From an uncultured Alistipes sp. (GTDB lineage Bacteria > Bacteroidota > Bacteroidia > Bacteroidales > Rikenellaceae): 21,868 nt of DNA. The stretch covers positions 1-21,868 of the forward strand of contig CALLRW010000021.1 in assembly GCA_938014215.1 (NCBI GenBank). The letters are read 5' to 3'. Position 1 is the first letter of the stretch. Every line of letters begins with the position of its first letter. Below are positions 15,153 to 21,763 of the stretch, piece after piece. The position numbers were made by a program, and so were the translations under genes. The notes below the pieces were generated by a model. That model was not told the origin of the DNA and ran no database searches. It saw nothing but the letters and a program-made list of their open reading frames with translations.

Positions 15153-16787
15153 ATGAAAACGAATCACAAGATCTTCAGAATGATAGGAAAGATGCTCCTT
15201 GCGATGACCGTTCTTGCAGGCTTCACGGCCTGCGAGACGGACCCCGTGGAGCGCGAACGTGGTAAATTACCCGATAAAGAAGGTATTGAGAATGTGTACG
15301 GCATATTGCGTTGTAGCAGCAGTTGTGAAAATATCGTTGATATGATTTTAACTGAGGGCAACGGTTTCTTAGTTAACGGCGTTTATTTTGAACAGACAAA
15401 GCCGGTCTCTGAAAACGTATCCATCCAACTGCAGATAGACGAATCGGTTATTGAGGCTTATAATACTCTAACCGGAGTAGAACGTACCCTTCTTCCTGAA
15501 TCGAACTATGAATTCATGGAAGGTAATACGCTTGAAATATCTGCCAGTGAAAAGCAATCTTCTTTGATACGGATTAAATTTTTGGCCGAAGGACTTGCTG
15601 CCGGAGAATATGTGTTGCCTGTTTCAATCGGCGAACAAGGAAATGTATTGAGAGACAATATCATATATTTCAATATTACCATCCGCGAGCCGTTTGTTGG
15701 CGAATACCCGTTGGATCAAAAAGAATTTTATCCCGAAGAAGGAGATGGCAATGCAACAGAACCTATCCTTATGGTATTTTACATCAATACAAAAGACTAT
15801 GACCCTCGTTTGGTTACGGATTTCTACATGACCAAACAAAAGCGCAGACCATCACAAGTGTTATGGACGCGAGCAGTAGGCAATATCATTAATTTACGGA
15901 CGGTTGTGTTGAAATACGACGAAGCAAGCGGCCGAGCCTTGCTCGATTTGGGATCAGACATGACTCATGTATTGAGCCATGCTTCTACCTACATTTGGCC
16001 ATTGCAGGAAACCGAACGAAAAGTGTGCCTCAGCCTGGAAGGTGGTGGTACCGGCCTCGGCTTCTGCAACCTCTCGGACGAACAGATTGCGGATTTCGTG
16101 GCACAAGTTAAAACGGTTGTCGAAACCTACAACCTTGACGGGATTAACCTATGGGACCGCAATTCGGGATATGGTAAGGAGGGAATGCCGGAAATGAATA
16201 CCACCTCCTATCCGAAACTTATCAAGGCAATGCGCGAAGCCCTCGGGTCGGACAAATTGTTGACCGTTACCGACCACGAAGAACCAACCGAGTATTTCTG
16301 GGATATGGAGGCAACGGGAAATATTGCTGTAGGAAATTACCTTGACTACGCTTGGTCTGGATACAATAGTGGTAGTGAAGTCACACAAATCTGTGATCCG
16401 TGGCACCCCGATGACGTGGAGGTCTCAAAATACACCCATAAACCTTTTGCTGGGCTCGACCCATCAAAATACGGTTGCATTAATGCTCCATGGTATAAAG
16501 ACAAAGATCCTTCAGAACTCAAAGATAGAGAAAATATCTATAGATGGCGTGCTGCAGGGAATAAGCAAAGTCAGATTCTGGTTTTCCAAGATTTAATGAC
16601 CCGGCTTCAGAATGAATATGAATCAAGCGGACAGTCATACGGTGAAGCGTGTCTTTATTTTGCCGATGATGGGAAAACGGGAACAAGTCTTTTAGCATAT
16701 TCTAATAATTACATACAAGTTACTTCAAACCTAATGTTTCTTCCAGATGGAAAAATTGGTTATGGTAAATGGTTAAAGGATTGGTGA
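15153..16787 (+). CDS. DUF1735 plus GH18-fold lipoprotein, catalytic residues replaced
   Basis: 544 residues. The signal MKTNHKIFRMIGKMLLAMTV ends in lipobox FTAC (Cys27). A DUF1735 domain spans about residues 48-175 (NVSIQLQIDESVIEAYNTLT). A GH18-like barrel spans about 200-540 (KVCLSLEGGGTGLGFCNLSD). The signature strand reads YNLDGINLWDRNSGYG: Asp329 is kept, but the DxE positions are Trp334 and Arg336, so normal GH18 catalysis is unlikely. The layout resembles BT_3987-type endoglycosidases, so it is probably a surface glycan-binding relative; a few family members may use another acid, which I cannot exclude. GGAGG lies upstream of the start, 3 bp after the previous stop. The first 110 bp are GC-rich like the upstream genes, then composition drops sharply, which suggests a recombination junction. 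Confidence 0.8.
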   Translation: MKTNHKIFRMIGKMLLAMTVLAGFTACETDPVERERGKLPDKEGIENVYGILRCSSSCENIVDMILTEGNGFLVNGVYFEQTKPVSENVSIQLQIDESVIEAYNTLTGVERTLLPESNYEFMEGNTLEISASEKQSSLIRIKFLAEGLAAGEYVLPVSIGEQGNVLRDNIIYFNITIREPFVGEYPLDQKEFYPEEGDGNATEPILMVFYINTKDYDPRLVTDFYMTKQKRRPSQVLWTRAVGNIINLRTVVLKYDEASGRALLDLGSDMTHVLSHASTYIWPLQETERKVCLSLEGGGTGLGFCNLSDEQIADFVAQVKTVVETYNLDGINLWDRNSGYGKEGMPEMNTTSYPKLIKAMREALGSDKLLTVTDHEEPTEYFWDMEATGNIAVGNYLDYAWSGYNSGSEVTQICDPWHPDDVEVSKYTHKPFAGLDPSKYGCINAPWYKDKDPSELKDRENIYRWRAAGNKQSQILVFQDLMTRLQNEYESSGQSYGEACLYFADDGKTGTSLLAYSNNYIQVTSNLMFLPDGKIGYGKWLKDW

Positions 16788-16853
16788 TAAGAACTCAAAT
16801 ATAATCGGCAACAGGATAACATCACGTTGTTTAACCTAAAAACAAACCGTACT

Positions 16854-17906
16854 ATGAAAACTAACTTATTTTCGCTGACTGCAATGCTTTTTGCAGGGAT
16901 TATGATCTCCTGCCAGCAAGCTGAGGAGCCTCAAGTCAATGAAGACAAGGCCGAAATCTCCACTCGTGCGTACGGAGATAAATCTCCAAAAATGGTGGTC
17001 TATGTCGAGACCAACGATACCAATCCGTTGAATGCCGGAGACTATGTGCTTTCGGATGGAAAAGCATTCGTCGACATCGTTGAACTGTTTGCTTCGAACC
17101 TCCAGAAACGGTCGGTTGATGGGGTTATTCAGCCGGTTCTCAAATTGAACGACAGAATGGTCCGAATTCTTGAACCGGATCCCTCGGCTCCTACAACGAC
17201 CGGTTATCACAAGTATGTGAAGCCGTTGCAGGAAAAAGGTATCAAAGTGCTGTTGACCGTTCTGGGCAATTGGGACGAGATCAGTGTTGCAAGCATGAAC
17301 GATACTCAGACGACCCAGTTCGCCCAGATCCTCGCGTATGTTGTTGACCGCTATGGTCTCGATGGAATTGGCTTCGATGATGAATACTCTGGAACGAGTG
17401 CCACTGTTCCTGGTTCCTATGGAACTCTTATCAATAAACTTGAAAATCTGCTGCCTGCTGGCAAACTGATTACTGTCTTCCAATGGGGAAGCTATGGCTC
17501 TTCCCAGATCAATTACACACAGGGATCAATGATTGATTATGCTTATCATGGCTATTTTGGAGCATATAATTTCATCGAATCAAGCAGTATTGCCGGTGTA
17601 ACCAATGATCGGTGGTCTCCCATTTCTCTTAATCTCGGAAGTTCTTATTCTAACGCAGAGCTTCTTATCATTAATAATAATGCTGCAAGAGCTGCGCAAA
17701 ATAATTATGGCGCAATGATGACCTTCAATATCCGCCGCAGTTCGGATGTTGATCCTATGCCTGTTTTCGAAATGCTGGCTGATGGCGCATATGGAGATAT
17801 TGTTGAAGTTGCATCCACACCGGACAACGCAGGTGATCGTCCCCAGGATTGGGATTTTATTCCTGCAGAATACTATATCACAATTGATGATGTGAACGGA
17901 AACTAA
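16854..17906 (+). CDS. EndoH/EndoF-like GH18 endo-beta-N-acetylglucosaminidase
   Basis: 350 residues from MKTNLFSLTAMLFAGIMISC (lipobox Cys20). An ATG at 16827 would add nine residues and is less fitting. The fold is that of bacterial ENGases such as EndoH: KMVVYVETNDTNPLN, then GIKVLLTVLGNW, then RYGLDGIGFDDEYSGT, then LITVFQWGSYG and MIDYAYHGYFG. The signature keeps Asp170, Asp175 and Glu177, the acid and its partner; only the fourth position is Gly, as is tolerated in Bacteroidetes enzymes. It should cut the GlcNAc-GlcNAc core of N-glycans and release the glycan for SusCD, outside the cell. High-mannose type is likely from the EndoH similarity but is not proven. It is the only GH18 of this locus with an intact DxE pair, and it is followed by a terminator. 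Confidence 0.9.
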   Translation: MKTNLFSLTAMLFAGIMISCQQAEEPQVNEDKAEISTRAYGDKSPKMVVYVETNDTNPLNAGDYVLSDGKAFVDIVELFASNLQKRSVDGVIQPVLKLNDRMVRILEPDPSAPTTTGYHKYVKPLQEKGIKVLLTVLGNWDEISVASMNDTQTTQFAQILAYVVDRYGLDGIGFDDEYSGTSATVPGSYGTLINKLENLLPAGKLITVFQWGSYGSSQINYTQGSMIDYAYHGYFGAYNFIESSSIAGVTNDRWSPISLNLGSSYSNAELLIINNNAARAAQNNYGAMMTFNIRRSSDVDPMPVFEMLADGAYGDIVEVASTPDNAGDRPQDWDFIPAEYYITIDDVNGN

Positions 17907-17926
17907 CTCTAATCTCAAAATCCTGT

Positions 17927-17959
17927 TGACCGATTTAGGATGGTTATGTGTCTGTAAGT
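17927..17959 (+). repeat. Repeat downstream of the active ENGase gene, copy 1
   Basis: This stretch shares TGACCGATTTA, GATG and TGTCTGTAAGT, in the same order, with 19191-19220, downstream of the duplicated gene. Both lie shortly before or within a terminator hairpin. They probably travelled with the tandem duplication, but they are kept better than the rest of the spacers. Confidence 0.6.
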
Positions 17960-17971
17960 AACCTATTCCGG

Positions 17972-18006
17972 GCCTGCATATCCATTATGGTGTGCAGGCT
18001 TTTTTT
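17972..18006 (+). terminator. Rho-independent terminator after the active ENGase gene
   Basis: GCCTGCA (17972-17978) pairs with TGCAGGC (17993-17999), with partial pairing inside, followed by seven T. It lies between the two ENGase-like genes. The second gene may therefore be expressed less, or from its own promoter. Confidence 0.75.
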
Positions 18007-18023
18007 AATCATAAAATAGAAAG

Positions 18024-19076
18024 ATGATGAAAAATATACTTCAAAGGGCAATCTCCCTTTCTTTTCTAATAGTATTTTTCTGTGCTTGTAATAATTCTCC
18101 GATAGAATCGACCGTACAGCATCACAATTCGGGAAAAACGCGTGCATACGGAGATAAATCACCCAAAATTGTGGTCTATGTAGAGACTGACAATACCAAT
18201 CCATTGAATGCTGGAGACTATCTGCTGTCTGATAGTAGTACAGTTGTCGATATTGTCGAATTATATGCCGCATATATTGAAAAAAGGACGGTAAATGGAA
18301 TCTCCCAGCCGATTCTCAAATTAAACGATAAGTTAACCCGGGTTCTTGAACCTGATCCAACAGCACCGACAACGACCGGTTATCACAAGTATGTAAAGCC
18401 TTTACAAGAGAAAGGTATTAAAGTTCTATTATCAGTTACAGGCAATTGGCAGCCAATTAGTTTCGGCAGTATGAATGATACTCAAACAACTCAGTTTGCA
18501 AATATCCTCGCATATGTTGTAGATCGTTATAATCTCGACGGAATCGGCTTTGTCGATAAAAATACGGATAATATTACACCTGTTGAAGGTTCATATGGTA
18601 GCCTTATTGGCAAACTTCACGATTTAATGCCCTCAAATAAATTAATAACCGTATTCCAATGGGGGAATTATAATCAAATTAATATGGCTCAAGGGGCATT
18701 AATTGATTATGCGTATCAAGGTTATTTTGGATCATCTGTCTGGATAGGATCAAGTGACCTTCCCAATGTAACCAATGATCGGTGGTCCCCTATCTGTATT
18801 AATATGGGATTTTCTTATACAGATAACGACCTCATAAATATTTTTGAAAATGCTTATGCAGCAGCAGAAGGGAATTACGGAGTATTGATGACATTCGGAA
18901 TCCGTAGTATTTCAGACAACAATCCTCAGCCTATTCTCGATATGCTGACATATGGTGCATATGATGATGCTGCAAGTCTTGCATTTACACCAGATAATGC
19001 AGGAGACCGCCCTCAAGACTGGGACATTATCCCTGGCGGACTCATGTTTACGATAGATGATGTAGATCTCAATTAA
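18024..19076 (+). CDS. Pseudo-ENGase: tandem paralogue with catalytic Glu changed to Lys
   Basis: 350 residues; the lipoprotein signal ends in FFCAC (Cys22). It aligns along its whole length with the preceding enzyme (identical blocks include PTTTGYHKYVKPLQEKGIKV, MNDTQTTQFA and VTNDRWSPI). The signature strand, however, reads YNLDGIGFVDKNTDN. Val177 replaces the Asp, and Lys179 replaces the catalytic Glu (AAA for GAA at 18558-18560). Hydrolysis should be lost while the barrel and much of the cleft stay conserved and the frame stays open, so selection for binding rather than decay is likely. It is clearly more AT-rich than its partner and lies behind a terminator. Likely role: surface lectin for N-glycans or the ENGase product. 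This is inference. Confidence 0.88.
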   Translation: MMKNILQRAISLSFLIVFFCACNNSPIESTVQHHNSGKTRAYGDKSPKIVVYVETDNTNPLNAGDYLLSDSSTVVDIVELYAAYIEKRTVNGISQPILKLNDKLTRVLEPDPTAPTTTGYHKYVKPLQEKGIKVLLSVTGNWQPISFGSMNDTQTTQFANILAYVVDRYNLDGIGFVDKNTDNITPVEGSYGSLIGKLHDLMPSNKLITVFQWGNYNQINMAQGALIDYAYQGYFGSSVWIGSSDLPNVTNDRWSPICINMGFSYTDNDLINIFENAYAAAEGNYGVLMTFGIRSISDNNPQPILDMLTYGAYDDAASLAFTPDNAGDRPQDWDIIPGGLMFTIDDVDLN

Positions 19077-19175
19077 CCCTAATCCATGATTAACAAAACA
19101 TTGTCCGAATAAGGGAAAATATTCGTAGGCAAAGTTCCAAAATTATTTTGGCTTAAGGTTAATATTCATAAAAAA

Positions 19176-19247
19176 GGCTGCTGGAGGTAATGACCGATTT
19201 AAGATGTAGTGTCTGTAAGTTTTTCTTAAAAATCCCAGCAGCCTTTT
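19176..19247 (+). terminator. Terminator-like hairpin at the end of the PUL
   Basis: GGCTGCTGG (19176-19184) pairs perfectly with CCAGCAGCC (19235-19243), followed by TTTT; an A-run before it could also serve the other strand. The loop is unusually long (50 nt) and contains the second copy of the TGACCGATTTA repeat. It marks the end of the PUL transcripts. Confidence 0.65.
19191..19220 (+). repeat. Repeat downstream of the pseudo-ENGase gene, copy 2
   Basis: Matches 17927-17959 in TGACCGATTTA, GATG and GTGTCTGTAAGT. It lies entirely in the loop of the end-of-locus hairpin. ACCGATTT also occurs in the susC leader at about 7894-7901, where the antisense sRNA is encoded on the other strand. Confidence 0.6.
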
Positions 19248-19270
19248 ATTGTGTTAAATAGAAATTCCAT

Positions 19271-19429
19271 AAAAAAGCACGGAACTCAACCCGTAAGACT
19301 CAAGGTAGTAGGATACCCAACGGTAGACAGGCGAGCTCGTGCCAATCAGCACAGACTTACCTGACAAACCTGCCGTTATCCCAAACGTCCTACTTTTTGA
19401 GTCTTATTGGCAGGTTAAATCTATAATTT
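19271..19429 (-). ncRNA. Structured RNA candidate A
   Basis: A nested stem spans 19295-19405. Pairs are AAGACTCAA with TTGAGTCTT (19295-19303, 19397-19405), GTAGGA with TCCTAC, then AACGG and CAGG with CCTG and CCGTT, and an inner GTGC/GCAC hairpin. On the minus strand TAAATTTG (19443-19436) is a perfect -7 box just upstream. Downstream a small hairpin (ACGG/CCGT) is followed by six U (19276-19271). Promoter, structure and end fit a free-standing RNA of about 150 nt. No open frame explains it. It could be a known Bacteroidales RNA family (Bacteroidales-1 was considered), which I cannot confirm from memory. Confidence 0.6.
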
Positions 19430-19435
19430 CGACAG

Positions 19436-19443
19436 CAAATTTA
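19436..19443 (-). promoter_or_regulatory. -7 element for RNA candidate A
   Basis: TAAATTTG on the minus strand matches TAnnTTTG. No clear -33 element is present at 19-21 bp. It would start transcription near 19429, just ahead of the structured RNA. Confidence 0.45.
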
Positions 19444-19510
19444 TAACTTTTTCGTAAAAGCCGAATAACGACAACTTAATCAAGTCATCATCCAAACAAC
19501 ATTTTAATAT

Positions 19511-19617
19511 GGCAGCACTTGCAGATCATTGCGCAATGTAAGCGTAATTTATTCATTGTTAGCTGTAACCGCAAGTGCTGCCAACGACTTGTTGCTGTCA
19601 AACAGGTCGTTTTTCTT
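19511..19617 (+). ncRNA. Structured RNA candidate B with terminator
   Basis: GGCAGCACTTGC (19511-19522) pairs perfectly with GCAAGTGCTGCC (19571-19582). The enclosed 48 nt hold the palindrome CATTGCGCAATG (19527-19538) and the 17-bp repeat shared with the susC leader region. Directly after it, AACGACTTGTT and AACAGGTCGTT (19583-19593, 19601-19611) form an 11-bp stem followed by TTTCTTT, a good plus-strand terminator. No Bacteroidetes promoter was recognised upstream, so the 5' end is uncertain. It is not protein-coding as far as can be seen; function unknown. Confidence 0.55.
19541..19557 (+). repeat. 17-bp repeat, copy 2
   Basis: AGCGTAATTTATTCATT, identical and co-oriented with 7751-7767. 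It lies in the single-stranded part of RNA candidate B. Confidence 0.6.
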
Positions 19618-19649
19618 TGCGCTATTTTTTATGATAAGGTATCTATAAA

Positions 19650-19840
19650 AAAGAGGCGCGGTGTCAACTCCTTAATACAGGCCTTGGGAACCTTAATCTG
19701 GAAGTCGTCCTACGCCCCAGCCAGCCCTGCTCATAACGAGCAGGACATAACCGAGACTGACAACTATTATACCCAGATTAAACAACCTCTTGCGAGGCTC
19801 CCAAAGTTTGTATTAAGGTATAGAGTTGTTTACTCTATTA
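19650..19840 (-). ncRNA. ssrS: 6S RNA-like long hairpin RNA
   Basis: About 165 nt fold into one long irregular rod, as 6S RNA does. Closing pairs are CAACTC with GAGTTG and CTTAATACA with TGTATTAAG (19665-19679, 19809-19828). Then come CTTGGGA with TCCCAAAG, TTAATCTGG with CCAGATTAA (19693-19701, 19773-19781), and an apical CCTGCTC/GAGCAGG hairpin (19726-19744). A large asymmetric bulge between the inner stems holds CCTCGCAAGAGG, reminiscent of the 6S central bubble. The minus strand is favoured: TATCTTTG (19886-19879) is a perfect -7 box upstream, and six U (19652-19647) follow. 6S RNA binds the housekeeping RNA polymerase holoenzyme. The family call rests on shape and should be treated as probable only. 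Confidence 0.55.
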
Positions 19841-19878
19841 TGTCATTATCTAATCGGACAAGCCGAGTTTCTTTTATG

Positions 19879-19886
19879 CAAAGATA
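19879..19886 (-). promoter_or_regulatory. -7 element for the 6S-like RNA
   Basis: TATCTTTG on the minus strand, matching TAnnTTTG; transcription would start near 19872. A second TATCTTTG lies further upstream at about 19910-19917. Neither has a clear -33 element. Confidence 0.45.
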
Positions 19887-19921
19887 ACATTTATTTTCAT
19901 ATTCCTTTTTGCAAAGATATA

Positions 19922-19951
19922 AAATCCTTGGATTTCCCCTTTATAGGGGAA
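19922..19951. promoter_or_regulatory. Two adjoining inverted repeats, possible HTH operator
   Basis: AAATCC, TT, GGATTT (19922-19935) is followed at once by TTCCCC, TTTATA, GGGGAA (19934-19951). They sit just upstream of the XRE-type gene, where an autoregulator would bind. They could also form RNA hairpins in its leader. Confidence 0.4.
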
Positions 19952-19977
19952 CTAAAAAGATTGAAAAAATTTTTCTT

Positions 19978-20232
19978 TTGCAAAAAAATAGAGGTCTGAA
20001 ACGTACAAATCCCATATTGGTAGAGGCTATTGCTCGTCGGATGCGCGAAATTCGTGAGCAAAATGGACATACCCAGGAGTTTCTGGCTCACAATACGCAC
20101 TTGAAAATTTGGGATTATGAAAGTATGCAAAAATCTCCGTCTCTGGAATCCATTGCGCGTTTCTGCACCTTCTATGCCTTGTCTCTCAGTGATTTCTTTG
20201 CTCCAATAACTTTCCCGCAAGGTTCCAAGTGA
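19978..20232 (+). CDS. XRE-type helix-turn-helix regulator
   Basis: About 84 residues of an XRE/HTH_3 protein. The core runs from RMREIREQNGHTQEFLAH to SLESIARFCTFYALSLSDFF, with the usual five-helix spacing. No ATG precedes the conserved part except the one at 20041 (MREIREQNGHTQ), which would trim the segment KRTNPILVEAIARR. The TTG at 19978 is used here because it keeps that segment and begins after the operator-like repeats; a TTG at 19909 is also open. It is a small DNA-binding protein and probably a local regulator of the RteC-like genes behind it, which run in the same direction after a separate promoter. The start codon is uncertain; the family is secure. Confidence 0.8.
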   Translation: MQKNRGLKRTNPILVEAIARRMREIREQNGHTQEFLAHNTHLKIWDYESMQKSPSLESIARFCTFYALSLSDFFAPITFPQGSK

Positions 20233-20255
20233 CAATATATTAAAAAAGTTTCGTG

Positions 20256-20290
20256 GCGATTTGGCTGTAAGTAAATAATCGCTACCTTTG
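20256..20290 (+). promoter_or_regulatory. Consensus promoter with embedded inverted repeat, before the first RteC-like gene
   Basis: TTTG (20260-20263), a 19-bp spacer and TACCTTTG (20283-20290) match the Bacteroidetes consensus exactly. The inverted repeat GCGATT (20256-20261) and AATCGC (20277-20282) spans the -33 element and the spacer, a typical repressor site. Transcription from near 20297 leaves a leader of about 150 nt. That leader contains TGTGCATGT twice (20364-20372, 20393-20401) and ATGTTG/CAACAT as an inverted pair. Confidence 0.65.
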
Positions 20291-20446
20291 TTGCATTCGG
20301 TTAGTATAAATTTCCAGCAAGTATTCTGACTCGGCAGGCGTAATCTGTCGTTAATACCCCTTTTGTGCATGTGTATGTTGGAATAATCAACATGTGCATG
20401 TAATATATGTGTTATCACTATATGTACCTGCTGTCAAGAAACATAT

Positions 20447-21052
20447 ATGGATATTTTAATCAAAACACCTTTCTTTCAGACGTTATTAAACTCTACATTG
20501 GAAACCATACCAACAAGATATGAATTGGAAAAGACCTTTCAGGATTTTGCTCTAACACTTGCTTCGGTATGCGACAGAACCGACAAAAAAAATGCACTTC
20601 GCATATTAAACTATACGCAGATTGAATTACAAGCAATATGCCGCCAGATCAAAGCAAACAAACTTCCTGTTATAATGATGAATTATGCAATCAAAGCAGA
20701 GCAACTGCTAAAAGCTGAAAACAAAATATTATACTGCATCCTGAGATACCCCGAACAATTTATTTCAAATGATGATTCTTTTACTTCTCCCTTGTTTTGG
20801 TCCAAAAATTATCCTGCTATCTGTCTGTCTGAACTGCTCTGCGGAATCAATCTCTTGGGGCCCAATCCTATTGTGTTAGCCGATGGCTCGGAGGCATCGT
20901 TCAATCAAATTGTAAACGTCTTTGAAAAAATGTTGAATGTCAAACTGGGTGATCCGCAAGATATTAAACGAAGGGTTCTGAACCGGAAAGTCCATATAAC
21001 CCGATTTACCGATGCTTTACGTTATGCACTGCAAAATTGTGAGAAAAAATAA
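20447..21052 (+). CDS. RteC-like protein, first copy
   Basis: 201 residues, no signal peptide, probably cytoplasmic. The C-terminal half carries the RteC-domain pattern: ICLSELLCGINLLGPN, FNQIVNVFEKMLNVKLGDPQ, VLNRKVHITRFTDALRYAL. In the tetracycline-resistance conjugative transposon CTnDOT, RteC activates excision gene expression, and RteC-like proteins are frequent on Bacteroidales mobile elements. Here no excision or integrase genes are seen, so the target is unknown. A DNA-binding role is inferred from the family. It follows a consensus promoter and a 150-nt leader, and is closed by a strong terminator, so it is transcribed apart from the second copy. Confidence 0.78.
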   Translation: MDILIKTPFFQTLLNSTLETIPTRYELEKTFQDFALTLASVCDRTDKKNALRILNYTQIELQAICRQIKANKLPVIMMNYAIKAEQLLKAENKILYCILRYPEQFISNDDSFTSPLFWSKNYPAICLSELLCGINLLGPNPIVLADGSEASFNQIVNVFEKMLNVKLGDPQDIKRRVLNRKVHITRFTDALRYALQNCEKK

Positions 21053-21086
21053 GCATTCATAATCAATGAATTATAATCAAAAAAAG

Positions 21087-21116
21087 TACATATGGCTATC
21101 CATATGTATTTTTTTT
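21087..21116 (+). terminator. Rho-independent terminator between the RteC-like genes
   Basis: TACATATGG (21087-21095) pairs perfectly with CCATATGTA (21100-21108) around the loop CTAT, followed by eight T. A preceding A-run could make it work on both strands. Confidence 0.82.
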
Positions 21117-21163
21117 AATTTTTGGAATCCGGAATTTTGCCTCAGAACAAAACCTAATAAGCC

Positions 21164-21763
21164 ATGTCGCCAAAAGAGGTAAAAAACAATGAATGCGAGT
21201 TGATAATGCTGATTAAAAAAATGCGTCATTCCAATCAAAACATTCAAAATACTTACGAATGTTTTGTAGAGCGAATTCAGCAAATCTCAAAGTTGAAAAA
21301 ATATTCGAGTCTGGAAGCATTACAGGCTCTTGCCCGGATCCGAGAGAAGTTGGTTCAGTTACTGGAAAGCTATAACGATTCCGATTCATTGCAGTGCCTG
21401 TTGATCCGTTCTTCACTTTCGTTAGTAAATTTCGAGAAGCAGATGATCTATTTGCAGCTAAAATATCCGGGAATACGGGAGATACCTTCTCAGCGCCGTC
21501 ATTCACCCCTTAAAATCTCAAAAAAATATACCAATTCCGACCTGATGGAGGTGATCGCCGCCTTGTCAGCCGTAGGTTTCTTTTGCCAGCAGGACGATTC
21601 TCCGGCCACCTTCATGCAGGTGATCCGCGAATTCGAAATCCTCTGCAATACAAATTTCAAGAATCCGGACAACTGCCGCTGGGCCGTTCTGAACCGCAAA
21701 AACCGCCTGACCCACTTCCTCGACACGTTGCGAGGCACGCTGGTCGAATTAAGTCAAAAATGA
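21164..21763 (+). CDS. RteC-like protein, second copy
   Basis: 199 residues, a diverged paralogue of the preceding gene. Matching C-terminal landmarks are DLMEVIAALSAVGFF, TFMQVIREFEILCNTNFKNP and VLNRKNRLTHFLDTLRGTL against the equivalent blocks of the first copy. The N-terminal half is helical and charged (IKKMRHSNQNIQNTYECFVE), with no signal or membrane segment. The second half of the gene is richer in GC than the first. Two neighbouring RteC-like proteins could act as a pair or on different targets; nothing in the sequence decides this. Function beyond a likely regulatory role is unknown. Confidence 0.75.
   Translation: MSPKEVKNNECELIMLIKKMRHSNQNIQNTYECFVERIQQISKLKKYSSLEALQALARIREKLVQLLESYNDSDSLQCLLIRSSLSLVNFEKQMIYLQLKYPGIREIPSQRRHSPLKISKKYTNSDLMEVIAALSAVGFFCQQDDSPATFMQVIREFEILCNTNFKNPDNCRWAVLNRKNRLTHFLDTLRGTLVELSQK

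Noticed and set aside
19897..20418. Minus-strand frame of 173 codons opposite the XRE gene
   Set aside because: The plus strand encodes a clear HTH domain; the antisense frame has no motif and crosses the promoter region.
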